This document shows, piece by piece, positions 49,533-61,832 of a stretch of 64,000 bases of DNA. Position 1 is the first letter of the stretch. Each line of letters opens with the position of its first letter. The position numbers and the translations under genes are program-made. Under the pieces are notes generated by a model that worked only from the letters and a program-made list of their open reading frames with translations, had not been told where the DNA came from and ran no database searches. The stretch spans positions 1 to 64,000 of the forward strand of contig VTFK01000458.1 of NCBI GenBank assembly GCA_009617715.1, read 5' to 3'. Origin of the DNA: Plectrocnemia conspersa (lineage: Eukaryota > Arthropoda > Insecta > Trichoptera > Polycentropodidae).

Positions 49533-50780
49533 TCAAATTTCACAACTTCTGCACATGTATGCGGTATCTTTCCTTATTCCATGTGCAGTACAAACACGAC
49601 ATGTTCTTCTCACATATATCTCCACATTTTTTATTTTTATTGGCTGGTGGTTTTTCTACTTATCCGAAAGCCTTTCTGGTGGATCTATAGCACGGGCACG
49701 GCAAGATGAAATGTCTTCAGGATCGATATATTACACTGAATTCTGCATCCACCCTTTAGTCTTACTCAAGAAAAACTTTAAATTTAATTTTGTTGTTACG
49801 AGTCAAATTTTGATACACTGAATGAATAAAACAATGCGCATTGAAATAAATGGAAAAAATCATTTTTTTGTTTATTCTATTGTTTTTTGAAATATTTTAT
49901 ATATTTATATTAAGGCATATATAATGTAAGGCCGGTCGTTCTGGTTTTTGGATCATCTGTCTGTTATGAAAAGTATATAGCATTCAAAAATATCTTTTCG
50001 TATTTATTTTGCAAAAATATCGTTTTTTTTCGTTTCTTCATTTTTATTTTGAGATTCTGGCAAACTATTTTTCCGCATTGTTCCACAAATTTCTGATAGG
50101 CCTTTTAAACCGGTGCAACTTGTTTTTTACCTTTTTTGCAACCTTTCTTTATTTTATATTTTTGAGATTCTGGTAGATTTTTCCGGAGTGTTACACAAAT
50201 TTCTGTTTTAAAATAAGTCTACCTAATCATTCCCTCATCCAGAGGAAATGTTTTTCTTTACCTTGTAAACATTATTGAATTTGTCTAAAAAGTAATCAAC
50301 TATTTGAAATTGTTGCATTTTTAATAAAATTTTAAATTTGTCTAAATCTATTTCTTGACATAGTTTTTTGAAATATTGGTGCCTCGATTTAGATTTTTTT
50401 TCTATTTATGTTTGTTTTTGTGAGATGTTTGCCGATGATATAAATTTGTTTACGAAACTATTATTTCAAACAAACCATCGCTAATAAATAAATTGGCCAC
50501 TTTTTCGATGCTTTCACTATTATTGAGAAAAACTTGTTCCCCTGTAAATATCTTGGAAATCTTGATTATCGCTTGTTGGATTAGATTCACTTCAGTCTTC
50601 TGCGATATCACAATCACACTCACCATTACTGAATAAAATTAAATTCATCCCACGCGCTCTATGTTCACGTACACTTGAATTAGAATCTCTTTCGCACATA
50701 TCACTGTATTCACAATCACTGGGGACATTGGACAACGCGTCTCAAAAATTTTTCAAAAAGGCTTCATCTTCTTCGTCCAT
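49533..50780 (-). pseudogene. piggyBac-family transposase relic
   Basis: From an ATG at 50780 an acidic N-terminus (MDEEDEAFLKNF, then stop) is followed, through shifts, by IEKVANLFISDGLFEIIV and TNLY (about 50530-50440), MSRNRFRQI (about 50368-50340) and a DEGMI segment with the first catalytic Asp (about 50240-50225). The C-terminal end reads KFKVFLE, PPERLSDK, RRTCRVCTAHGIRKDTAYMC and RSCEI before TGA; this is the cysteine-rich domain of piggyBac transposases, truncated. The middle, with other catalytic residues, is largely deleted. Terminal repeats were not identified. Confidence 0.9.
50043..50207. repeat. Imperfect tandem duplication inside the piggyBac relic
   Basis: TTTTGAGATTCTGGCAAAC, then TTTTTCCGCATTGTTCCAC and AAATTTCTG (50047-50096) recur as TTTTGAGATTCTGGTAGA, TTTTTCCGGAGTGTTACAC and AAATTTCTG (50159-50207). 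The copies have diverged, so the duplication is not recent. Confidence 0.75.
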
Positions 50781-50799
50781 TTTGTGGTGATTGAAAATA

Positions 50800-51829
50800 T
50801 TTTTGTTAATTAAAATCACAATGACAAAAGATCACTGAGAAAATCATAAGGAAGCTACATACAAAATTTAAATTATATATTAATTGGTTTACAGGTTCTA
50901 AGGAATTTACTAAGAAAGATAATTGTTTGCCATTATTATTCTGCAAAATAGCCCGGCCACCAAGCAAAGTTCAACGAAAAAATCCCGGACGATGGGATAT
51001 TGAGTCCAATCAATTGCATCGCAGAACACACCGCAGCAAATACTACTCTTTGTTTGGAAAAGACAAACGCTACATTCTACACTATGCATAATACAATAAA
51101 TTGTTTTTCAATCTAGATCATTTCTCTATTAAGACGTTGACACTTTAAGTGGATGTGTCGAAGAAGCGATACAATTTAAATAATGAAAAAAATATGTTAA
51201 ATAATAATTTTCAAATATTATATTTTTGTTGCAAAAAATATATAATGCATATTAATCAGCTTATTTAAACTTTTTTTATTTCTCTGATTGCTAATACAAA
51301 ATTAAATTAGTCATAAGAAATATTTGAATAAATATAAAATAATCAATATATCAAAAACTATTAAATATGATTCAATGGCAAAAATAAATTACATATTAGT
51401 AACATAAAATGTATTCATAATCATTTTCTAAACTATGAAAAATCCACCAAAATCCAACCATAAAACACCCATAGAGTATTGTTTGATGTTCGAAATGTCA
51501 TAAAATGGCAACAACGAGATAAAGCGGCCGTAATTTATTACGAAGCAATAATAATTACTCATTGTTTTAAGAGCCATTAAAAGAGCTGATAAGCTTTTGT
51601 GTTAGACGTATAAAGTAAAATCGTTCATAAAGTCGTATTTTACAATTTGGTACGACTGACATTTTGAACATGATAGCCAATCCGTAGTGATATTTTTAAT
51701 CCATGATATTTTTTTAATTAAGGGGCTTAAAATAATCGATTGTAGATAGTTGCAATATTTATATTTTAATGCAAAATAAATATATTAAGATACTGGTATA
51801 AGGGGCCTATTTATATATATTTATTTAGT
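50800..51829. other. Mostly AT-rich sequence, nothing recognised
   Basis: A more complex patch at 50940-51010 includes AGCCCGGCCACC. It might hold the lost piggyBac terminus, but no TTAA junction could be recognised. Confidence 0.35.
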
Positions 51830-51990
51830 GCTGGCGGTAACTCATTAAAGGATACTCTTTTCGTGGCAACACTGGCGGGCTCGCACGCCGGTGCGGACCC
51901 GCGCCCCGTTAAATTGTAAATAAAACCCTCGGCTTATTCTGTGTCTAATTGCCATCCGTCATCTCCGGTCTTCAAACTAAAAGAGATGAG
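51830..51990. other. GC-balanced island
   Basis: Contains GGCAACACTGGCGGGCTCGC and CGCCGGTGCGGACCCGCG; no frame or repeat partner. Confidence 0.35.
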
Positions 51991-54639
51991 TGTCAGAGTA
52001 TTTATAATATAAAATTTATTTATATATACTACAATACAAAAAAAAAAAACGAAACACCGAAGAACTAATAAATTTTCATTGCGATCTTACAGATCTCTTC
52101 TGAGAAGAAGGAGAAAAACCACCCACTTCAAATGAAATTAGGGATATCTGTGAAATGAAAGAAACAGTGCAAAATTAGATGGAAAAGCAACATCAGAGAT
52201 GAATCAAATCAATGACCATGCAATGTCACATTTTCGCCAAATCCTTAAAAGGAGGCAAAAGTAAGCTATCAGTGAGCTATCAGTGATAGATAGAAAATAG
52301 TCATATTGATATGAATAATTGCTAAATTAAATTATATTATAAAAATTAAAATAATAATTTTATAAGAATACTTTTAGATTTTAAAACTAATAAACCCTAG
52401 TTTTCATAATTTTTTATGGAAAAATTTGCTTTGAATAAGATCACATTTTCGAAACGACTTAAGCTCATAAACCAATGTTTCTTATATGTCTGATTCAAAT
52501 ATTATAACTAAAAAAAACAAGAATGTAGCGAGCAGAATAAATGTTTTGTAGAGAGTTGTAACGAAAGAAATCATCATATACAATATAGATATATTATTAT
52601 TATTTAAAATTATATCTATATCTAAAAATGTCAAAGAAATAAAATATTTCTGCTAGATTAGTCGTATTGAAAGTTATGTATTTCTTCCTTGCCAATGTTC
52701 CAAAATTAAAAGAAGTAAAATTGCGAGTATTCGCTTCGTTGCGGGCCAGAAAACTTTTACGATTTTTGATATATCGCCGGAAAAACAACAAGAAGACTCT
52801 ATGCACATAATTTGTGCATCGGCGTATAAATAAAATGTTATTACGCGAAATCTGATTTGGCCGAATGTTAAGAATTGCGCTGGAATGTTACCAAATTACG
52901 GGGGCGACCAAGGTTACGACAAAAACGCAAAGCTTTTACGGATGAGAATACTCAATTCATTTGTGGGTTTCGTAAAGTAAATTTCTATATAAATAATGTA
53001 TAGACGAATTCCAAAAATAATCTGAATAAGAATTCTTCTCTGTAAATATTTGTGCTGAATGATGTTAAACGTGGTACATAATGAAACACACGCATACATA
53101 TTATATAATATTCAGCTCAAATCAAAGTAAGCTCTAAATTTTTTTCTTCTTCTAATATGTTTATAAAGCTTAAGCTAAAATATGCATATATTTATTAATG
53201 TCTTACATAATTATGTAACAGATTTATAAAATATAATGCACAATGTGCTATAATTCAGGGGTCATTGTAACGACAGCTTCAAGCAAATGAAACACGCATT
53301 AAAAGTAAGACCACACACATTGGGTTCTTAATCAAAAATTCAAAACTGGCTGATTTTCATATAATTTCAAATATTTGATTATATATCCGTTTATATTATC
53401 TCAAATGTAATTTGAAAAAATCTTAGATTGAAACAATTTGTATACTAGAGCGACTAGATCCGTTCCAAAATCTATGATCCTTTATGCGCTTTTATTTTGT
53501 TTTCAAATGCAAGACAATGAGACGCTTCTTTTCCACAAAATATACTTTTACGCCTTCGAAAAAACATGAATAGAATATTTATCGGCGGTATCTACTATGA
53601 CCGAAATTCGCAGAATTCCCTTGTTGAACGAAACATAAGTTGGAAAGGTCCATATTTTATTATCATTAAACACTCATCTCAAAAATAGGCATGAATTATA
53701 AATTTTTGTGTAGTTCGAGCTACAGTTTTGTATTTGTTGTTTTTCATTCGATCGCGGTTAATTTATGTTTAGTTCTTTTATTTATATGCAAACCCACACA
53801 AAACAAACACCGATACGGATACGATCTTTATGTATATCAAATTCGTTCCAAACATTATTGTGTACACAATAAATTCGAGCAAAATATGTATTGAGTCACC
53901 TGTTGTTTCTCTTCACGCGTCAGATCTCTTTTAGAAAATAAATAAATAAAATACTTGGTTTACTTAAAACAAAACTGGAGCTTAAAATAAAAAAATTGTA
54001 AATAATTAATTAATTTGTTTTTAAAAAAAATAATCCAAATACGACTCACCGGTGAGTCGCTGGCGTTTATTCGGTTAAAACAGATTTTTTAGTGATTTAA
54101 AAAAGCTGAAATACGTTTCTGACCAAAATAAATAAAGCATTATTCTTTGTGCTATGCATATTTTACAAATTTTAACTATTATAAAAGTAATAATGATTAT
54201 TTAAAATAATTATTATCAACCAATAATTATTTTTCATTTAAATAATATTAATTAATTGCATTTTTGCACTAATTGATCAAATAAATTAATATCGGTAAGA
54301 ACTGAGAAAAAAAATACGAATATATTTGAACATTTAATCCATTTTTTATTAACTACGAATAATTGAGAACCAGTATTTATTTCACCAAAATAAAATAAAG
54401 ATTTAGTGACAAAACAATTGCGTTAATAATAAGAAATATTGCACGGACCACCTAATAGTCTCGAGGCGTTAATTACTCATAAATACTGTTGAAAAAAACT
54501 ACCTTTTGTTTGGAAAGAATACGCGATTGACAATACGTTTTATTCTGCGCATAATAATATTGTGTTCTATTCCTTGTTTTACGGATCTTTGGAATAGACA
54601 TCAGGAACATTTATTTTTAAGCCGTAAACATGAATCATG
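51991..54639. other. AT-rich sequence, nothing recognised
   Basis: Short frames at 52600-52806, 52914-53099 and 53691-53894 contain no recognised domain. A slightly GC-richer patch is at 52730-52930. No repeats paired. Confidence 0.4.
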
Positions 54640-54644
54640 AGTTA

Positions 54645-54855
54645 CTGAAACGATGCAATTGGCCCGCAAACATCCTCATCTGCAATTCGCCAGAGCAAAT
54701 TTGAACCAGTACTTTAAGATATGTGACACTTGACGCGGTGAGAGACGCTACGAAGCTAGAGCAGCAGAGACGAACCAGTACATTGCATAAACACGAGACA
54801 GCCGACAATAAAACAACTCGACACGCCAGCGAAGATTCGCCACCTGATAGCGACA
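54645..54855 (-). mobile_element. hAT-like end, repeat copy 3 of 3
   Basis: GATGCAATTGGCCCGC, AAACATCCTCATCTGC and AATTCGCCAGAGC at 54651-54695 match the inverse of 32732-32790 and the inner part of 16895-16930. GAACCAGTAC occurs twice (about 54703 and 54773). The 73-codon minus-strand frame here is not a recognised protein. Confidence 0.55.
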
Positions 54856-55124
54856 TTTAAATATATGTATGTGGTAATTTATATAAATTTATGAAAAAAA
54901 CTTTTATTAGATTTTTCGATATCTATTTTGGCTACAAAATCACGCCCCTGCGGCCGCCAAATCATCCAAAAAAAAAAAACACATTTTATTAAGTCAATAT
55001 TCTTGTTAACACACTCATATTAATGTCCCACTATTTTAGCCTAAGATGGATTTTTTTATATTGCTTATTTTTTTTTCAAATACTTACATGGACTTTTAAG
55101 CTCTACCACCCTTGAATCATATTG

Positions 55125-55162
55125 AGTTGCACATACCTGAAACAATAAATTTATTTTAATTA
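55125..55162 (-). other. Candidate recursive-splice (ratchet) site 1
   Basis: Minus strand: TTTATTGTTTCAG (55149 down to 55137) followed at once by GTATGTGCAAC. Acceptor and donor are directly abutted. The pyrimidine tract is shorter than at the two other sites. Confidence 0.4.
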
Positions 55163-55239
55163 TTCACACAGTAGAGACTTATATTATCATAATTAAAATA
55201 GCATTAAGTTGGTATTACAATACAGTTTATAAAACACGA

Positions 55240-55565
55240 AAAAAATCTCGTTGACCCACATGCCAGAGCTGGAACAATGAAACCGCGAACTATGGGGAGG
55301 TGCGGGTTAAATGAGTCACATTTCCACAAAGGACCTCAAAAGCGAGGTTGCATTCCAGAACAGGCCCTTGGCGTATCTCGAGCACCTCCTTTCGAGAATT
55401 CGCACAGAAACGTGCTCGTTCCGTTTTTGCCCGAATGAAGGAACTGAGTAAAAAAAGCTCACTCTCTCTCTCTACACTAAAGCTCAAGGAAACCGCCGCG
55501 CGTGTAATGGCGCCTTCTAAACTGTAATAATGGCGAAACGAGCTATTCACCTTCTGAATACGTAC
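55240..55565. other. GC-balanced island with CT tract
   Basis: Includes CTCACTCTCTCTCTCTA at about 55459 and GAAACCGCCGCGCGTG. The 93-codon minus-strand frame 55290-55571 is unrecognised. Possible regulatory island. Confidence 0.35.
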
Positions 55566-56945
55566 TTGCACATATGATGATGTGATAAGTTTCTAAGGAA
55601 AAGCGGTGTAAGGATCAAAAGTCCAATTTGACGAATGGGTGGTTATGATTAAGGCCAAATGACATGTTAAAAGTTAAAGGCTAAGATAAACAAGACTGTG
55701 AAATAGTTTTGTGCATATTTGCCACAAAGATAAGATAATTTATGTGCGGTATTATTATTTATTAAACATCATCAGTTTAGTTATATTTTATTTATAAAAA
55801 AAATACTTTTACTTTGATAAATATTACAAAAGCATTTAATGAATGAAAAACTTTTTAATAAGAAATTATAATTATGATATTATAAAAAAGCTTTACATAT
55901 TTTTGTTAAAGTAGCAATATTGAAAACTCATTGCTGTAATTACAACTTATTTTTACAGTCGATTTTATGATTTTTACAAAAATATTTTTTAGCAATTTTT
56001 AAACTATTTTCTTTTTCTACTTGGAGCTTTTACAGTTATGGAATATACATAATGTATTATATTAAAACAATTATATTACCAATGTTTTCGAAGGAAAAAA
56101 ATATTATATATCGTGCTTTATTTAACTTTATATTATTTAAAAAACCAGGAAATACGCATTTTAATCATATATTTTTTTTATTTTAATATTAAAGCGCTTT
56201 ATCGATGTGTCATAAATCTCACTTATAGTGAACAATCTTTACAGTGCACTACAGATGCGGTTTCGAGATAAGAACCCTCAAGGCGCGATCTGCAGAAGGA
56301 TCCCTTTTGTAAGTAAACTCAGAAGAGAAACGTACGATTCCATTTCCAAGATTATACAATTTTTTGTTTATACTTTCAAATTTTCCTCAGTCCTATCTCT
56401 ATCTATATGTGTACATAGACAATGTATGTGTAATATTTTATATACTGTACCTATATATAATGTACATGGAATATTCGGGCGCCGATCGCATTATGGTAAT
56501 GCTAATGTTTTATTTATATCAAACACGAGGGGGACTTATCGGAGAAATTTGAGTTAATTTTCCAATATTGGTTTATAACATTAAGCTAGGTACTAGTACA
56601 GAGGATTAAGGTTGGTATAATATGACAAAACAGCCCGATTTCTATTTATTAGCCTATGCGGTATCTATAAAATTATAATTGTAATTTGTGTTAATGTATT
56701 ATATTACTAAAACAATACATAAAAAAACACTTCAGTATAGACAACTAAAAAAGCGTGTCTGATAGTTATTACCAGGTGCAAAATTAACATTTTTATCTAT
56801 CTAGCAACATGTTTTTATTTGACTAATTGACTCATTGACTCAAAAATATTTTATTTAAAATACATTTAAAATCAATAGGAGAAACATGTTTCAAATAAAA
56901 TCGTGGTGTGAAACGTACAGCAGCAGCACATTAAAAATAATCAAA
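55566..56945. other. AT-rich sequence, nothing recognised
   Basis: The overlapping plus-strand frames at 56228-56557 have no recognised domain. Confidence 0.4.
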
Positions 56946-56948
56946 AAT

Positions 56949-57117
56949 TAGGAACGCCATTTAGGGGGAGGGGGGCAGGGGGGAATTCCCCTTTGAAATT
57001 ATCCAGAGAATTTAAATACTATGAATTTTAATGAAAGCAAAATAATTTTAAAAAACGTTTACTGAATGGCCCACTTTTGCCCCCCTCTCCTTGTTAAAAA
57101 TACAAATGACGTCCCTG
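56949..57117. mobile_element. Short hAT-like MITE with G-rich ends
   Basis: Left TAGGAACGCCATTTAG, then GGGGGAGGGGGGCA, matches the inverse of the right end, which reads inverted CAGGGACGTCATTTG, then GGAGAGGGGGGCA. CAGGGACG-type ends suit hAT. No 8-bp target duplication could be seen and the left terminus is degraded. The 111-codon frame that begins inside (57066-57401) matches nothing known. Confidence 0.5.
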
Positions 57118-57779
57118 ATGTGACATTGAGAGGTGCGATAAAAGACGCAGAAGACAGATGTAGAACATCAGCAGCACACGAGCAGGTTCATGAGCTTAAA
57201 TCACGAGAAGGCATCACAAAACCAGCTTCACAGGCAACACAGCCAATAATAATACAACTCGACCCTCCAACGAAGACAACAAGACCTGCCATTTCAACTC
57301 CACCGCCTAACAGCGGCGTCTACATTTTTTTTTATTTGCTTATAAAATCAACTGCTTTCAGATTTTTCGGCGTCTATTTAGCTGCAATTTTTAATCCTTA
57401 AAAACTGAAAGAATTTAACATTTCTGTAAGGAACAACCTGCATAATAATATTACAAGCGTTAGGATAAACTTTGAGTACAAATTCAAGAACATCAATCAT
57501 CGCAAGATTTCCGGATACTAGAAAACTTAAGCTTCCAATTCTCCCTCTTACTTACTTACAAACATACACATGCATTTATCCACCCTTAAGCAAATATTCG
57601 AGCGAATTCGATTAGCGAAATACTTGCACAAACGAACCCTCAAAAAGTGCTTCGAAAACTATTCCAATATAATCAGCGCAATCTACATAATTTCCTGAAG
57701 CTCTAAAATCTTGAATCTTACAACTATAACTCATGCCTAAATATCGGCACTAGCTAATCAATTCTAGGATTATCTCGTA

Positions 57780-57965
57780 GGCGGTAAACTTTCGTCGACA
57801 GATAAATAAAGGAGGACTCACTCTGTTTTATCTGTGAATCTTTTTGTGACGTTAAATAAGGTGATTTCCCCCCGGACGCCTCTCATAACAAGGAAACGTG
57901 TGCCTGTTAAGAAAATTGAATTAATTTATCCTGAGGTGGTGATCTTAAATCTAGATTAAGGACGA
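57780..57965. other. Small GC-balanced island
   Basis: Contains TTTCCCCCCGGACGCC and GGTGGTGATC; no frame or repeat partner. Confidence 0.3.
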
Positions 57966-60329
57966 ACAATGAAAACCTTGAACTTTTGCTTGTTCGTGTT
58001 GTCCTAGAAATTAGATATAGAACATTACACGGTGTGTTTGTTCTAAATATAGCTATGGTACTTTCTGCAATATTTAGACATAGAACAGGAAAATAATAAG
58101 CCTTATGTGATTCAAGAAAAATCCAAACTTTTTAAATCCTCTTGTCTCATGGTTTAATGTTACAAAACAATATAATTTGATCTAAACATGAAAATCTTTA
58201 ATACAATATAGCATTTAAATTAAATATACATATGTATTATATATGTAAAGTGTAATATATTTATAAAAAAACAACTGATCCTAGTAAATACAACAAATTA
58301 TGACAGTCATAACATATTTATTTTAATCAAATTAAGATAATAAATTATTTAGCTAAGTGATTTAAAAAAAAAAAACTTTTAATATGTTGTCTTTTGGTTT
58401 AATAAAACCAATATATTATAAAAAAGATTATGGTTTGATACCGACATCAAAATTTATAATATTTATAATACAACATTAAAATTAAATATATAATTCTAAT
58501 ACATATGTATGTATATGTACGTAATATAAGGCAAAATTTAGAGAATAATCTATAGAAAGTTATGCCAGTTGTAACAAGTTCATGACACTCAATTTACAAA
58601 ATAATTAGTTTTAATAATCAAGTTGAAATATTATATTTCTCAACTATATATTATACATATGTATGTACATACATACATATATCTAAATATATTACCACAG
58701 TAAAATAAAAGTTGATAAGCTTTTCGGGTTTATTGGTCTGGAATTTTTCTTAAGTCTATTAATTTAAATGTATCAGAAGTGTTTAGATTAATCGTAAGTA
58801 AATTATAGTCTTGTCAAAAATAATGGGATCTACTAAACATGAATTTTATGTGTTTGGTCTTTAACAGCTTTGACTAATCAAATTAAGATTAATTTCGACA
58901 AAGTTAAAAGAATTACAAATACACATAATTTGGCACGCCTCTGGCGCCAAAAAATTGTTTTATAGCACTTTTATGTAATTTTATTAATCTTATATTTTTA
59001 TAATATGGTAATTCATTTTACAAACATACCATAATAATAATTTTATGTTGACAGTTTTGTTATTAGCTACAATATATTAAAATTAAAACGCGAATGGTTA
59101 CCATTTAAAGGAAGAAACTAACAATTTAAGAGAAAAAAACAATGCATTTAGCTAATGATTTGGAACTATTGAAATATGTTTTTCAAACTCTAAAGCATCA
59201 TGAGCCTCGGTATTTTGTGTTTATATTTAAATTAATAAATGTTTTCTATTGCAGTCCAAAATACATTATTCTAATTATGTGAAATATTTTCATAGTATTT
59301 TCTAATAGTTAAAATAACAATGTTTTTTAATTGATATTATTTGTAGGGTAAAATATATTTTTTTAATTAGTATAAAAGGATGTATTATTTATAATTTTAT
59401 TTTAAATGATGTATAATTTAAAAAAAAATATATAATTTTTTGCTACTCCACACCAAGCAAGCATAAAAAAAAATATGTCTAATTAAATGTTTGTATATTC
59501 ATATTTTATTTTTTGTAATGAGCACACTAATTCTATTTATTATCGATCTAAGAGCCGCAATAGCAGCAAGCTCAGGTTTTTAAAGATATATTTTTATTTT
59601 ACTTAGGAGAGGCGATAAAAAGTTTTTCTTTTAAATTTGATTGATTTCAAAATTTTACTTTTCAATTATTTGTATGGATGTTGGCAATTAAGCCGTTAAG
59701 ATTAATGTTTCCTTTATATATTTTCTCGTGATTAGGGTAAAAAATGGCATTTGTACTTTATCCACAAAAGAAAGTTCAAGTTGTGTTTTATTTATATATT
59801 AGTGGACGATTTTGTACATAGCGGTTTTCTAGCGATTTAATCTATTTATGAATATAACTTAATTTTATCATTGATTAGATTATCATAATCTTGAAAGAAT
59901 TATTCATAAATATAGGGTAAAACCATGAGCTTTCAATTTTAATTTTAAGTTGTGACCACCCTTGATCATCACGTAAAGATTATCTAAAAGCTTATAAAAA
60001 CAGATCCATTTAAAGCACTTCAACCACTTAGATTTTGACTAGAAATAAACAAGAGCCAAGCTCGCACTAAGCAGAGCTACGCCTAATATCGACGGAGACA
60101 ACCCTTAGAAACCCAGAGAAGCAGCAAATATCAAAATTTATAAATTAAATAAATTTAGTAATTATTTTATTTTATTATATTTTACACAAACATATTTCGG
60201 TTCATCGCACTAGTTAATTTCATAGAGTAAAATTTGTTATTTAAAATGAAATAAATTACAGTCTGCGTTAAGATCACCAACTTTACCTTTCAAGACAATG
60301 ACAAGACATTTCAACATATTCAAATAAAA
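57966..60329. other. Very AT-rich sequence
   Basis: No gene. TATAGTCTTGTCAAAAATA at about 58805-58825 resembles the inverse of the Tc1-type terminus at 61798-61830 and may be its partner. TATG/CATA microsatellite-like tracts occur at 58500-58520 and 58660-58680. Confidence 0.4.
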
Positions 60330-60720
60330 TTTGGCTGTACTCCCGTTCAAGACAAAATTAATATCCATCACACGACATCACAGTCGAAGGGGATGAGGCG
60401 CCGAAATTGTTGAGCTCCGTTTAACCCATCAACCGCTCTAGACGGTTTATTATTTCGCAGCAGCCAATTTGTCCATATGACCGAAAGTCATCCATCAGCC
60501 TAACCAAATTATAACCGAAAATTATTTAAAATTGGCAAATTTAAACGATTTTTTAACAATACTTAAATATTTTTTAGTACCAGACATGGGGCGTGTTAGT
60601 GTGTAGGTTCGAGTACAAAGGGTGCTTTTTCAACCCCTACCCAATTTCGGTCGCAACTTTGGGTGTTAATTATAGAAGCAGTTGAATGTCCGTTTGATGT
60701 AATCTTAAATGCTACAGATC
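60330..60720. other. GC-balanced island
   Basis: Contains CAGTCGAAGGGGATGAGGCG, CTAGACGGTTTATTATTTCG, GTCCATATGACC and TAACCAAATTATAACC motifs, without a frame. Possible regulatory block by composition. Confidence 0.35.
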
Positions 60721-60904
60721 AGGTTTTAAAATATTTTCAAATAATAATTTTATTTTATCAGTTAATCTAGTCGACGATAAATAATGTATGTTGAAGTAGT
60801 TTTACTTCATAGCTAATAATAACTCCAACTTATCAAACCCCAGATAGGATAACATGATCCTTAAATAAAAAGTTCCTAATTTTACTGTTAATTAACAATG
60901 AAGT

Positions 60905-60957
60905 AAAATAATAATGAGCTATATTAGCTCAATAAATTAATAAAATAAATAAATAAT
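60905..60957 (+). repeat. 3' tail of the AT-rich LINE, severely truncated copy
   Basis: The hairpin GAGCTA-TAT-TAGCTC (60916-60930) followed by AATAAATTAATAAAATAAAT repeats corresponds to the tails at 41846-41890 and 48370-48410. One stem pair is G-C here where the others have T-A. No coding sequence is attached, as expected after extreme 5' truncation at integration. Confidence 0.8.
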
Positions 60958-61127
60958 ACGTCAACATTTTATTTATGAATTATTAAACGAGCTAATCTAA
61001 GCATAGAAAGTGCAAAAGTTAATGATAATACTACAAACAGCGGTGAGATTTAAAAAATAGTAACTGATTTTCTAGACCATATTTGTATTGCCTTTTTGTT
61101 TATTTTAAACATAAGTATCATTACATT

Positions 61128-61393
61128 CAGCCCTCAATTTACGCGGTAGATACGTTCCAGAAAATAGCGCTTTAATCAAAATTTGTAATAAAACGATTAA
61201 ATATTAAAATATAAAATAAACGAGCAAAATCTTCAGCGACACGCGTGCCTAGCATGGGCAGTGGGAGAGGTTCCAGATGTAGATAAAGTGCAAGAAGTGG
61301 GAGTAAGCCATTAATCCATGCGTTTCTACATATTTTTGATCTGTAGTAGTTGAAAAAAAATGTATTTATTAACCGCGTAAATTGAGGAATAAG
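61128..61393. mobile_element. MITE copy B (CCTCAATTTACGCGGT family)
   Basis: CCTCAATTTACGCGGT (61132-61147) and its exact inverse ACCGCGTAAATTGAGG (61372-61387) bound a 260-bp element. The interior matches copy A at 44.0-44.3 kb in inverted orientation, including the GTGGGAGTAAGCCATTAA block. The CAG...TACGTTCC start resembles Tigger/pogo-type termini (inference), and a Tigger transposase relic exists at 34.9 kb. Confidence 0.88.
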
Positions 61394-61797
61394 TGTGTTT
61401 TTAATTAAGGTTTTCTGATATATTTTTAACTAACTTGACTGCTTGTGTTTTAATTTATTTGTCATCAGATCACAATTAGTACTTCACTCCATATTACATT
61501 TTATTTTATTTTATGATTTTATTCTCCGTAAATACAATATCTATTAATATTTTTAATAACTAAATTTAAGCACAATAATAACAGAAGTTAATAGGGCGAT
61601 GGACGTTAAGAGTAGAACTAAGCTGAAATATTTTAAATAGACAAAGACATTTGCATGGTGAACTCATGTCATGTGGTATTTATAGGATATGACTCAAGAA
61701 AAGCAATAAATTTTGAGTTTTATTTGGAGTGAGTCTTAGACCTGTTAGGTAAATATGTCTTCTAGTAGTTTCAACGTTTATTTTATAAATCTGAATA

Positions 61798-61832
61798 AAA
61801 TGTCCTAATCTTTTGACTGCCACTATAATTAC
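61798..61832 (-). mobile_element. Tc1-like terminal inverted repeat
   Basis: AAATGTCCTAATCTTTTGAC then TGCCACTA, followed by TA: read inverted this is TAGTGGCAGTCAAAAGATT then AGGACATTT, a characteristic Tc1-family end with a TA target site. A possible partner lies at about 58805 but would make an element of 3 kb that includes the MITE at 61.1 kb and a LINE tail, so pairing is uncertain. Confidence 0.6.

Noticed and set aside
49555..49821. 88-codon plus-strand frame as a membrane protein
   Set aside because: It is antisense to the cysteine-rich end of the piggyBac relic.
57066..57401. 111-codon frame (Pro/Thr-rich end) as a gene
   Set aside because: It starts inside a probable MITE end and matches nothing I know; no splice or promoter support.
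58803..61832. A single 3-kb Tc1 element between two similar termini
   Set aside because: No transposase is readable inside, the left terminus match is partial, and other elements lie between; only the right terminus is annotated with confidence.
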